Shown here: one piece after another, positions 34,852 to 44,000 of the stretch
Position numbering within the stretch: the stretch's first letter is position 1
Layout: each line of letters opens with the position of its first letter
Source: Bacteroides sp. 51
Lineage (GTDB): Bacteria > Bacteroidota > Bacteroidia > Bacteroidales > Bacteroidaceae
Direction: 5' to 3'
Assembly: GCF_010500965.1 (NCBI RefSeq)
Contig: NZ_QVMI01000008.1
Coordinates: 54,398 to 118,397 of the forward strand
Length of the DNA stretch: 64,000 bases
The notes under the pieces: model-generated
Database searches by the model: none
Told to the model about the DNA's origin: nothing
Seen by the model: the letters and a program-made list of their open reading frames with translations, nothing else
Made by a program: the position numbers and the translations under genes

Positions 34852-35889
34852 CTAAAAGTATTTGGTCACTTCGGCTCCACGGAAACTATCCATTTCATTG
34901 ATCATCCGCACGGCAGAGTCTACAATAGGATAAGCACAAATTGCCCCTGTACCTTCTCCCAATCGCAAGCCGAGATTTAATAATGGTTTAACTTTCATGT
35001 ACTCTAACAGCTGTTTATGGCCGGTTTCATCTCCCTGGTGTCCGAAGATAGCATAGTCTAGTACCTGCGGATAGAACATAGAAGCTACAAGAATACAGTT
35101 GGTCATGATGAATCCATCAACAAGAATAATCATTTTGAGTTCTGCTGCCTGTAGCATACCGCCGATTGCCATGACCATTTCCAGTCCGCCGAAATGAGAG
35201 ATAAGGTCGAGAAGAGAGCAATCTCCTTTATAGTTGTCCATAGCCTTCTTCAAAACAGTATATTTGTGTTGAACGCCTGCATTATCCAAACCGCTTCCTG
35301 CTCCGACACATTTCTCTAAAGGAATACCTGTAAAATAGCTCATCCAGATGGAGGAAGGCGAAGTATTCCCAATTCCCATTTCGCCAAAGCTAATAATATT
35401 GCACCCATCTTCATGACTTTCGCGTACAATAGCAGCACCATGTTCAATGCATTGCCTCATTTCGGCTTTTGTCATTGCCGGAGCATAAAGGAAATTGGCT
35501 GTTCCTTTTCGCACTTTCCGGTCGATTACGCCACTACCGGCAGGAAAATCATAATCTACTCCGGCATCTACAACCTTTAGGGTAAAGCCATGCTGGTGGC
35601 AAAGAAAATTAACGCCACCGCCACCTTTGGGGAAATGTAGCGTTTGTTGCCAAGTCACTTCTTTCGGAGAAAAGCTTACTCCCTCATCGGCAATGCCATG
35701 ATCTGCCGCAAAGATGATGTTATGCGGTTTTCTCAGTATGGGGTTTGTTGTCTGTTGGATTAATCCGACTTGAAGAGCAATATCTTCCAGAGTACCTAAT
35801 GATCCCTTAGGTTTAGTCAGGTTATTTATTTTGTGGACTATTTTTTCGCGGATCGTATCGTCCGGTTTGGTAATATTAAATATTTTCAT
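34852..35889 (-). CDS. cobT: Nicotinate-nucleotide:dimethylbenzimidazole phosphoribosyltransferase CobT
   Basis: 345 residues, normal length. It activates the lower-ligand base as its alpha-ribotide. Motifs: [50 protein letters not shown], and [11 protein letters not shown] near residue 315, with the catalytic Glu. It lies 12 bp after cobU and overlaps the cobS start. The window shows no gene for making dimethylbenzimidazole, so the base may be scavenged or be a different one. Confidence 0.96.
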   Translation of the reverse strand: MKIFNITKPDDTIREKIVHKINNLTKPKGSLGTLEDIALQVGLIQQTTNPILRKPHNIIFAADHGIADEGVSFSPKEVTWQQTLHFPKGGGGVNFLCHQHGFTLKVVDAGVDYDFPAGSGVIDRKVRKGTANFLYAPAMTKAEMRQCIEHGAAIVRESHEDGCNIISFGEMGIGNTSPSSIWMSYFTGIPLEKCVGAGSGLDNAGVQHKYTVLKKAMDNYKGDCSLLDLISHFGGLEMVMAIGGMLQAAELKMIILVDGFIMTNCILVASMFYPQVLDYAIFGHQGDETGHKQLLEYMKVKPLLNLGLRLGEGTGAICAYPIVDSAVRMINEMDSFRGAEVTKYF

Positions 35890-35901
35890 AATTATTATAA
35901 T

Positions 35902-36411
35902 CTATTTTATTTTCATTGGAATGCCCGATACCATAAAAACAACCTGATCGGCATTTTGTGCGATATACTGGTTTATCCATCCTTGTAGATCGGTAAATTT
36001 ACGCTGTATCTCATTCTCCGAAACCCCTCCCATCCCGATTTCGTTTGTTACAAAGATAAACGTTGCATCTTGTTCGGTGAACAGATCAAATTCCTGTTTA
36101 ATGGCTTCAAGAGATTTGTCGACATCCGATTCAAGATCGAAAAAGAAGTTGGTGCACCACAAAGTAACGCAGTCTATCAATACAACGCGCTTTTCCAATG
36201 GATGGCGGCTTAACGCTTTCTCTTCTTCGATATTCGTCCACTCCTTCCCCCGGTGCTCCTGATGCCGGACTACCCGCTGGCGGAATTCCTCATCCCAAAT
36301 CCGTGAGGTAGCTATATAAACAGGATTTGCCGAAAGAGACAAAGCCAGCCTTTCTGCATAACTACTTTTTCCGGAACGGGAACCGCCGGTAATAAGAATG
36401 ATCTGTTTCAT
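35902..36411 (-). CDS. cobU: Adenosylcobinamide kinase / GMP transferase CobU
   Basis: 169 residues. It phosphorylates adenosylcobinamide and then transfers GMP to it. Motifs: ILITGGSRSGKSSYAERLAL (P-loop), RVVRHQEHRGKEW, in which a His is the GMP-accepting residue in this family, LIDCVTLW, and FVTNEIGMGGVSEN. First gene of the leftward cobUTSC unit, with a TATCTTTG box just upstream and no riboswitch. Confidence 0.95.
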   Translation of the reverse strand: MKQIILITGGSRSGKSSYAERLALSLSANPVYIATSRIWDEEFRQRVVRHQEHRGKEWTNIEEEKALSRHPLEKRVVLIDCVTLWCTNFFFDLESDVDKSLEAIKQEFDLFTEQDATFIFVTNEIGMGGVSENEIQRKFTDLQGWINQYIAQNADQVVFMVSGIPMKIK

Positions 36412-36433
36412 GTAGATTCAAAATAATGAATTA

Positions 36434-36441
36434 CAAAGATA
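36434..36441 (-). promoter_or_regulatory. Putative -7 box for cobUTSC
   Basis: Minus-strand TATCTTTG, the same octamer as in front of both riboswitches, 22 bp upstream of the cobU ATG. No -33 box is clear. Confidence 0.5.
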
Positions 36442-36528
36442 AAAGATCATTCCGAATAAGTTGATGGATAAATAAATAAAATCGAAACGTTCAAATATCA
36501 GTACAACGAAAAAAGGGAGATTAAAACG

Positions 36529-36594
36529 ATGCGACGAAAATATATTTTTGATTCGACAGAAATTATTTTTTGATGCATCAAAAATATTTTTTTG
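36529..36594. repeat. Three tandem 22-bp AT-rich units upstream of cobU
   Basis: Units begin at 36529, 36551 and 36573, each with an AT[GT]C start and an A-run/T-run core ending in TTTTTG. A partial fourth (TTGCATCATCGCAAAAA) follows. The array lies about 90 bp upstream of the cobU -7 box. The A-tracts recur every 22 bp and could bend DNA. Nothing else is seen in 36412-36713. Confidence 0.75.
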
Positions 36595-36713
36595 TTGCAT
36601 CATCGCAAAAACGCCATGAATACAAGGGATACAGAAGAGGGCTTAAATGTGGAAAAATACGTACAACCCATCTGTCTGTTTTCATCTCGACATGCATTGC
36701 ATAACTTAATGCA

Positions 36714-36956
36714 TTATACGAAGCTTTCTAAAATACGTGCTTTTAGTTCTTCTTTTTCTTGGGGTTCCAAGGTATACACCATATCTTCTCCTGTCAGAAT
36801 GGCTTTTGCCTTTTCTGCTTCATTTGCCAACATAGAATATTCCTTCAAGAGGCCTTCCCATTTCATATAAGCCTCTGAAGAAATATTCAAAGCATAACAA
36901 ATAAATTCATCATCCCTTAGGAAATCTTCTACCTTGTAATTAATCTTAGAGTTCAC
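36714..36956 (-). CDS. Short protein resembling the N-terminus of a FecR-type anti-sigma factor
   Basis: 80 residues. The start NSKINYKVEDFLRDDEFICY and the following acidic, helical region resemble the cytoplasmic N-terminal domain of Bacteroides FecR-type anti-sigma factors, which bind the sigma factor. A full protein of this type has about 300-400 residues with a membrane segment and a periplasmic signal-receiving part; here the frame stops (TAA at 36714) right after this domain. The frame downstream of the stop does not resemble the missing part, so this is not a simple nonsense mutation. It lies 85 bp after the sigma gene. It may still hold sigma, or be a remnant. Confidence 0.6.
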   Translation of the reverse strand: MNSKINYKVEDFLRDDEFICYALNISSEAYMKWEGLLKEYSMLANEAEKAKAILTGEDMVYTLEPQEKEELKARILESFV

Positions 36957-37041
36957 GCTATTGATAACTTTTATACCAATAAGACGCGAGTTCTATAGTC
37001 GTGTACTCACATTAATACCTATTATTTCAACTAATACCTAT

Positions 37042-37623
37042 TTATCTTGCAATGCTACGAAGTTTGGTCAATCCGCGATGCATTAAATTGCGTACCGACT
37101 GGTAGTTCATGCTCATAATTTCGCAGATGTCTTCGTATTTTTTTTCTTCAATATAATATAAAGTAAGTGCCTCGCGCTGACGTGGAGAAAGTTGTTCCAT
37201 CATGTACTTGATGGTATGGTTTTCTACTTGCTCCTGTTCCATTTGAAGATACTTCCGTTCCACATCATCCGTAGCCACCGGATCAACATCCTCGATTGCA
37301 GCACTCGACATATAAATCCGCTTACGTATTTCATCGCATATCTTATTTTTCAATGAGATGAAAATGTAAGATTTAAAATTCTCAATCGTATTCAAATCAC
37401 TTCTTCTTGCATACACCTTCACAAAAACATCGTGGATACAATCTTTAAGTAATTCTTTGTCTGTAGTAAGTCTATGCCCGTAGTTATACAATACGTTAAT
37501 ATACAAATCGTATAAGCGGGAAAAAGCTCGGGTGTCGCCTGCCTGAAACTCGTTCAACAACTGAGCGGTCAGATCAGTAGTCTCATTCGTATTAGATAAA
37601 GTAGTCATAGGTTTCATCATCAT
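37042..37623 (-). CDS. ECF RNA polymerase sigma factor (Bacteroidetes FecI-like)
   Basis: 193 residues. Region 2 is FSRLYDLYINVLYNYGHRLT with DCIHDVFVKVY; region 4 is LSPRQREALTLYYIEEKKYE followed by the helix-turn-helix MNYQSVRNLMHRGLTKL. This is the type normally paired with a FecR anti-sigma and a SusC-type receptor that senses a glycan. Here neither receptor nor SusD follows; next come a truncated anti-sigma-like gene and then cobU. The start could be any of the first three ATG codons. A TAAATTTG box lies just upstream. Confidence 0.88.
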   Translation of the reverse strand: MMMKPMTTLSNTNETTDLTAQLLNEFQAGDTRAFSRLYDLYINVLYNYGHRLTTDKELLKDCIHDVFVKVYARRSDLNTIENFKSYIFISLKNKICDEIRKRIYMSSAAIEDVDPVATDDVERKYLQMEQEQVENHTIKYMMEQLSPRQREALTLYYIEEKKYEDICEIMSMNYQSVRNLMHRGLTKLRSIAR

Positions 37624-37649
37624 AGCGCATTAGGTATTTCATGATGATG

Positions 37650-37657
37650 CAAATTTA
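37650..37657 (-). promoter_or_regulatory. Putative -7 box for the sigma factor gene
   Basis: Minus-strand TAAATTTG matches TAnnTTTG, 27 bp upstream of the start codon. No -33 element is clear. Confidence 0.4.
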
Positions 37658-37760
37658 AAGCACAACGCCTTCTAAGGCTGGGAAATTCTGGTAGTAGGAC
37701 CGAAAAAACAAACACTATGCTGAACAACAGCTTTTTATCAGCAATTTCTATTTTAAACAA

Positions 37761-37791
37761 AAAAGCTGCCATTTTTGATATGGCAGCTTTT
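37761..37791 (-). terminator. Intrinsic terminator after the beta-helix gene
   Basis: Arms AAAAGCTGCCAT (37761-37772) and ATGGCAGCTTTT (37780-37791) form a perfect 12-bp stem with a 7-nt loop, 6 bp past the stop of the gene at 37798. On the minus strand the stem is followed by T-rich sequence. Confidence 0.82.
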
Positions 37792-37797
37792 AAAGAC

Positions 37798-40700
37798 TTA
37801 TTTCTTACATAACCAATAAATTCCGGTTTTCCCGTTTGGAGATTTAAACCTGTAGTCTCCATTGATTTTCAGAGAATTATTTAATATTGAAATATCTCCC
37901 GTTGATGGATTTATGAATTTTACGATATACCTTCCGCTTGACAATTGAACCGGCACTTCATCATCAAACTGGGAATAAATGACACACCCAATATCAGATT
38001 TTACCAATAAACAATAGTTATCCGTACCTGTTTCTACCATTTCCATCTGCGCTACAGCATTCAGAAAAGCCTGGTCTTTGATAGGAAGTACCGGACAAGA
38101 ACCTCCTGCCATCAGTACCGCCCATGCCATAGCCGGATAGTTTTGCGCATAATAGGTAACGGCTTTCTCCGGATATTTGCTACGATATTCACTTACAGCT
38201 TTATACGCTTCATTAAACGTAACCTTGCCTACTTTCATCTGGCGTGCATGTTGGCGAGGGGCCAGGTTCTTTCCACCTTCAGGAGCATAAACGGTACCAT
38301 CATCTTTGTAGTGCCAATAACGTATATCAATAATATCAACTACAGCCGCACGTTTCGGATCATTCAATATTGCGTCTTGTACATCTTTGGTTGTGCTCAG
38401 CGCTACCAAAGCGTTTTTACCGGTTTCGGCTTCCCATTCGGCAATAACATCCAGCCAGAACTCCACAAAGTGTAGTGGTCCGGAATATTCTTCACTGATA
38501 AGCTGGATAACATTATCATTATCGGCAAAGTTGTTCAGACATTGGCGGATATAATTACGGTGTAGTTCACGACGTACCGGATGAGTTATATCATAAAATA
38601 TATCAGCCACAAAAATACGTTTGTCTCCCGCAAAGTGTACAGGCTCCGGGAAATCGGTATGATTAACATTGTTTGCCGTACGCCATGGAGAATCGACCCA
38701 ATGCGCACCGGCTTCCAATATATTATGCTGAAAATAGTTTTGATGGAAGAGTAATAACCCCGACGCTTCGCCTTTATCTGCAAAAGACTTCAAACGTGAC
38801 CAGTACCAGGCATTCGGACGATTCAAGTCGTATTTGCTCATGCCATCCCAAGCCATTTTATCACTATTGGTACGTCCGAAAGGCTGCTCGTAGAGTGGTC
38901 CCCAGACATCTCCATCGCGACGACGGATACGTTCATGGTCATCCCGGCGACGATCGTACCATAAACCATAATTATGATCAAGTACCCGCACATTGTTTCT
39001 CTGCATGAAATCGACAACAGAGTCAATGCGATCCGTCACACCCTGCCCTTCTCTACCCGGAACAAAACGAGTGAGATGCGGACCAGCTTTCTTAATGGCA
39101 GGAGTACGCAATTTGCCACTCCACCAAGGCACGCTGATTCTGCTCCCAACCAATAGAGCGCCATCCATCGTTAATCGGCCATTCACAATATCAATGTGAT
39201 GCGTAGTTTTGGGAAGTGCAGGGTTATTTTTAATCTTAATCTGATCAATGGATTTTAGCTGAGCAGGCACATCTATAGTAGCTATTTGTTGGTTAATCCA
39301 CATTTCCAGAGTCAGTTTAGGCTTTTTAGCCTCCTGTGCCAGCTTCATAGCCACCTCAACGGTTGGACTACTCGAAGCATTCGTATTCATATGTAATATG
39401 CGGGCACGATCAGACATATCTTTACCTAGTCTTTCTGACAATTGAGCATAGAAGAAACTGCGAGGATGTACATGATTATTTGATTCCGCCCAGTCTCCAT
39501 CACCAGAGAATTGCGCCCAACAACCATATGCTCTGTTCGCAGCATCCGTTACGGGTGAATAGCATTCTATCTCAGCAGCTGTACATTGCCAGAAAAGACT
39601 ATTTGCGGTGTTCCATCCGGCTCCGTTTTTAGATTGTCCCAGATTTTTAAAGGAGAGGTCATGTCCATCAACATTCACAATATCAAATAAAACCCCACAA
39701 GCCCAGGAACTTACGGGGCCACTAAATCCAAATGATTCTTTGGTTTCGCATTGTACAAATGCATTAGGACCTGCCGCACAATATCCTATAGCAAAGTCAT
39801 GGATACCATATTCAGAATAGCAACGCTGAAAGAGTGTTTGTTGTCCATAAGTCATAAAGGTATTTCTGCGCATTCCCCCGATTTCGGATATAGGTTCTAA
39901 AGAAATACAATCTTCTACAGTTATTTTAGAAGTACTTGGTTGAAGCACAACCGCACTCCCGGCAAAATGTTTGAAGTTTACTTTTTGTATCCAACAGTTT
40001 TCTGCATGTTCCATCGAAATACCTGTCCAACAGTGGTCTTCATCTTTTGCATATTGTTTATTATAATCTGAGGTAAGCGTCAGATTGGAGACTCCAACAT
40101 TATTGATGCGTCCGGTCCATTGATAGGGAATAAGGAGAGCGTCACCATATGTCTTATCTAATGCCACAGTTAACGGAGCATCAAGAGTTACCTGATTACC
40201 TGAAACATTCGTTATGGTTCTATCCCAATGGATATCCATTTCTCCGGATTTCCATCCAAGTGCTCCAATGCCACCACCAAATACATCACAACCTAACGAA
40301 GCAATCCACTCTTTGGTCGAAGGGCGAACAATGAATACCCGGCTACCTTCCTGTAATTTTCCATGGGTTGCAATATCAATAATTGTTGTGTTGACCGGTA
40401 CATAGGAAGTAGTTACCTGGAGTGTATCAAGTATTTGAATGTTTTGTTTTCCTTCAATATAGATCAACGCTCCCCGGTCTACGCCTTTTTTAAGCAATAT
40501 CGTTTCGGTTTTTCCTGAACCTTGCAGGACAACTCCGGATGTGGTGATGAATAATTCTTTATTCAATTCAAATACACCTTTATCTAATAGAACGGTTCCG
40601 CGGAAACCATTTTTATTCATGGGCAAAGAGGATACATAATCAATGGCTTGCTGGATTCTGATAGAATTATCTCCAGACGAATGAGGTACAAATATGGCAA

Positions 40701-40890
40701 GAGGAACTGCAGGAATGTCCTGTTCTGAATTCATATATCCGCAACTGGAAAAATCCAGGATACGATTTCCTTTACTATCGGGTAAATAAGTCAGTTTACC
40801 ATTCTCCACTTTTAAAGGAAAGGTTTGCGCTTGTAGCTGCGCAAACCCCAAGAGTATGAGAAGAACTTTGAATAAAATTAATTTCTTCAT
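37798..40890 (-). CDS. Secreted beta-helix / TIM-barrel-like hybrid, putative polysaccharide-degrading enzyme
   Basis: 1030 residues. Signal peptide MKKLILFKVLLILLGFAQLQAQ. Residues ~25-560 look like a pectate-lyase-type right-handed beta-helix: IQQAIDYVSSLP, GTVLLDKGVFELNKEL, VVLQGSGKTETILL, and repeated strand/turn units such as ENCWIQKVNFKHFAGSAVVL. Residues ~600-1000 look like a separate barrel-type domain with WYDRRRDDHERIRRRDGDVW and VIQLISEEYSGPLHFVEFW, where Glu residues could be catalytic. It may correspond to the DUF6298 class, from memory only. It is downstream of the HTCS gene, which supports a glycan role. The exact activity is not known to me. Confidence 0.6.
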   Translation of the reverse strand: MKKLILFKVLLILLGFAQLQAQTFPLKVENGKLTYLPDSKGNRILDFSSCGYMNSEQDIPAVPLAIFVPHSSGDNSIRIQQAIDYVSSLPMNKNGFRGTVLLDKGVFELNKELFITTSGVVLQGSGKTETILLKKGVDRGALIYIEGKQNIQILDTLQVTTSYVPVNTTIIDIATHGKLQEGSRVFIVRPSTKEWIASLGCDVFGGGIGALGWKSGEMDIHWDRTITNVSGNQVTLDAPLTVALDKTYGDALLIPYQWTGRINNVGVSNLTLTSDYNKQYAKDEDHCWTGISMEHAENCWIQKVNFKHFAGSAVVLQPSTSKITVEDCISLEPISEIGGMRRNTFMTYGQQTLFQRCYSEYGIHDFAIGYCAAGPNAFVQCETKESFGFSGPVSSWACGVLFDIVNVDGHDLSFKNLGQSKNGAGWNTANSLFWQCTAAEIECYSPVTDAANRAYGCWAQFSGDGDWAESNNHVHPRSFFYAQLSERLGKDMSDRARILHMNTNASSSPTVEVAMKLAQEAKKPKLTLEMWINQQIATIDVPAQLKSIDQIKIKNNPALPKTTHHIDIVNGRLTMDGALLVGSRISVPWWSGKLRTPAIKKAGPHLTRFVPGREGQGVTDRIDSVVDFMQRNNVRVLDHNYGLWYDRRRDDHERIRRRDGDVWGPLYEQPFGRTNSDKMAWDGMSKYDLNRPNAWYWSRLKSFADKGEASGLLLFHQNYFQHNILEAGAHWVDSPWRTANNVNHTDFPEPVHFAGDKRIFVADIFYDITHPVRRELHRNYIRQCLNNFADNDNVIQLISEEYSGPLHFVEFWLDVIAEWEAETGKNALVALSTTKDVQDAILNDPKRAAVVDIIDIRYWHYKDDGTVYAPEGGKNLAPRQHARQMKVGKVTFNEAYKAVSEYRSKYPEKAVTYYAQNYPAMAWAVLMAGGSCPVLPIKDQAFLNAVAQMEMVETGTDNYCLLVKSDIGCVIYSQFDDEVPVQLSSGRYIVKFINPSTGDISILNNSLKINGDYRFKSPNGKTGIYWLCKK

Positions 40891-40903
40891 TATTAGTTTG
40901 AGT

Positions 40904-41000
40904 AAGTAGTTAGAAGTCAGTAGTTAGAAGTCAGGTCTAATTTTCACCTATACAATATCGTCTCATTTGCCTGGCTACTAACTCCTGACTTCTAACTACT
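40904..41000. repeat. Palindromic intergenic repeat with duplicated left arm
   Basis: The left side (40904-40934) carries two tandem copies of AGTAGTTAGAAGTCAG. The right side (40969-41000) carries the complement, CCTGACTTCTAACTACT, after a partial copy GGCTACTAACT. It can fold into a long hairpin between the HTCS stop and the next gene and may terminate HTCS transcription or be a REP-like element. Confidence 0.7.
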
Positions 41001-41018
41001 AAATAGACGATTCAGAAA

Positions 41019-44000
41019 TTATTTTGTAACCAGACCACCTCTCCATTCGTTCATATATTCCCTCGGCGTCTGATTATACTTCTTTCGGAAGCATTTGCTG
41101 TAATAACCCGAATCTTTAAATCCTACGGCATAAGCCACTTCGGAAATACTCATATCGGTATTTTTAAGTAGCTCAATAGATTTATTCAGACGTATTTCCT
41201 TTACCAGATCCACAGGTGCCAGTCCGGTTAAACTTTTCAGTTTTTTAAAGAAAGCGGAACGACTTAAACCGATTGAAGATGCAATGGTATCAATATTAAA
41301 ATCGCAATTATCCATATTCTCTTCAATTACTTTATGGATTTTATCCAGTAACTGAACATCCTTCTTCACCAGGTATTGTTCGTAACTATCCGTTTCCTGG
41401 TTTTCCTGTTGCTGCCATACCCGTTCACGGAACAACTTACGTTCTCGTAACAACTGTTCCACCCGTGCAATAAGATAATCCTTGCTGAACGGCTTGGTAA
41501 TATACGCATTAGCTCCCTGGCTAATAGCATTTGTTTTTGCTTCATCATCATTCTTAGCCGTCAGAATAATCACAGGGATATGACTGATCTGGAAATCTTT
41601 ACGAATATGTTGCAGCATCTCAATCCCATCCATTTCCGGCATCATCTGATCGGTTACTACAATATCAGGATGATATAAATGTACTTTCTTTAGCCCTTCT
41701 ACCCCATTATTTGCGGTATATACATTGAACTTATCTTCCAATTGTAACTTTACCAAGCTTGCAAGGTCTTTATTATCCTCTACCAAGAGCAAAGTAGGCA
41801 ATGACGAATCAGCATAATCTTCATCGGTTTGCTCAACCGCACCGGAAGTTTCCGTATGGGAATGCTCCTCCGCTATTTTATCATTATCACTCACATAGAA
41901 ATCTACTTCAGAAGATTTATAGTGATTTTTACCTAACAATAGTTCAATTACAAAGGCGGCACCCTTCTGTTGTTGGCTTTCGGCAATAATGGAGCCATGA
42001 TGCAAACTCATAATCTCTTTAGACAAAGCCAAACCGATACCCGTACCCTGATAATATGCTCCACGAGCATTTTCAGCCTGAGAGAAACGTTCGAATATCT
42101 CACTCAACTTACTTTGTTCAATACCTACACCAGAGTCTTCAACGCGGATATAGCATTTCTTCCCGTCATCCGTAATCCCTATGCTGACAAAAATACGACC
42201 GCCGGATGGTGTGAATTTAAAGGCATTGGATATTACATTTCTAACCACAATACCCAATCTCTCTTTATCCGCCCAAAGCATAATCGGTTCATCCGTCAGA
42301 TGGAAAGCATAGTCGATCTCGTTTTCTTCTGCCAATATCTGGAACTCTTTATGGAAAGAATTCATCATGACATTAAGGTTCATTTTCGACACATGCAGGC
42401 GCATTTTACCATTCTGTATCTTGCGGAAGTCGAGTATCTGATTCACCAGCTGCAACATCTGATCAGTGTTTTTCTCCATCAAATCAACATATTGTAATCC
42501 TTTAGGAGAAAGCTTTTCTTTATCTTTCAATTCTTGTATTGGACCCTTGATCAGAGTCAGAGGAGTACGTAGCTCATGAGAAATATTCGTAAAGAACTTT
42601 ATTTTTAGTTCAGATAGTTTCTGCTCGATATAAATATCATTCTTCATTTTCATGAGTAATAACGCCAAACGAATACCGAAGAAGAGTAATACTGCACCTA
42701 AAATAATATAAATACAATATGCCCACCAACTCTTCCACCATGGTGGAAGAATAGTTATTTGCAATGTCCGTTCAGATAGTCGCTCGGGGTCCGCTTCATC
42801 AACACTTTGTATACGGAATATATATTTTCCCGGCGGCACGTTGGTATAGGATGCTATACGATTCTTACCATTGAAATGCCACTCTTTTTCATATCCTTCC
42901 AATATATATTTATAAGAAACCCGGTTAGGATTGAAATAATTGAGTGCTGTAAACTCTATAGCAAACATTGACTGGTCGTACTTCAGCGTAATGGCTTCGG
43001 CATATTTAATAGATTCTTGAATAATCGGATTATCCTTAAAGTTCCACAGTTCTTTATTCGATATTTTGAAGTCGACAATATACGTCTGATAGTCCATATT
43101 AAACGATTCGAGCTTTTCCGGATTAAAAACCAGAATACCTTCCCGGCAACCCAGCCAAAGATCGTTATTCAAGGTTCTTAACGCTGAACCCTCTTCCATC
43201 GTTATATTCAGGAAACCATCATACTTATCATAATTACGGAAGTGCTCGGTTTTCTTATCAAAACGAGATAAGCCGCTTTCTGTAGCCAGCCACAGGTTTT
43301 TCTTATCATCTTCGACAATGGAAACGATCACATCGGTATTTAATCCTTCACGCATACCATACGTCTTAAATATAGGCCTACGCAGAACATCGTCGTATTT
43401 TATCAATTTATTTAATCCACCTCCGAAAACACTGACCCAGATTTGAGAATCTGCATCTTTATACAGAACATAGATATCATTGTCGGCAATATTGGAGCTG
43501 GCACTTTGTTCGCGATAGGTTTCGAACACAATTTCTTCCGGAGAATTAAAGTTACCATCAAACGACATTAACCCATCAGTGGTTCCAACCCATATACGAC
43601 CATTCTCATCCTCGGCAATGCTACGGACTTCCATATAAAGCCCATAAGGAGGATAATGCTTAAATCCATTATATTTATTTTTGAAAGTGATTTCCCCGGC
43701 TTCTTCCGAAACCAAGTTCAATCCACCTCCCATCAGTCCGACCCATATCCGACCTTTACTATCCTGACAGGTAAAATAAACGTCATTATTATTAATGGTA
43801 GAAAGTACGTTTACATCATTTGTGAAACGGGTAAAGCGGAATCCCTCAGGCGAAAGGATGTCCGGTTGTGCTTTTACCAGTCCGTTACCTTTTGTCGAAA
43901 ACCAAAGATTCCCTTTATTGTCTTCCATTACATGGTACACATTGCCAATAAAAGAATGACCCGGAGAGAACGTTTGTTTCAATTGTCCATTACTATTCAG

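Noticed and set aside
36418-36603. 61-residue minus-strand frame downstream of the anti-sigma-like gene
   Set aside because: It is encoded largely by the AT-rich 22-bp repeats, has no homology I recognise, and covers the likely cobU promoter.
37620-37862. 80-residue minus frame between the sigma gene and the beta-helix gene
   Set aside because: It is an out-of-frame overlap with the end of the beta-helix gene that runs across its terminator and the sigma promoter.
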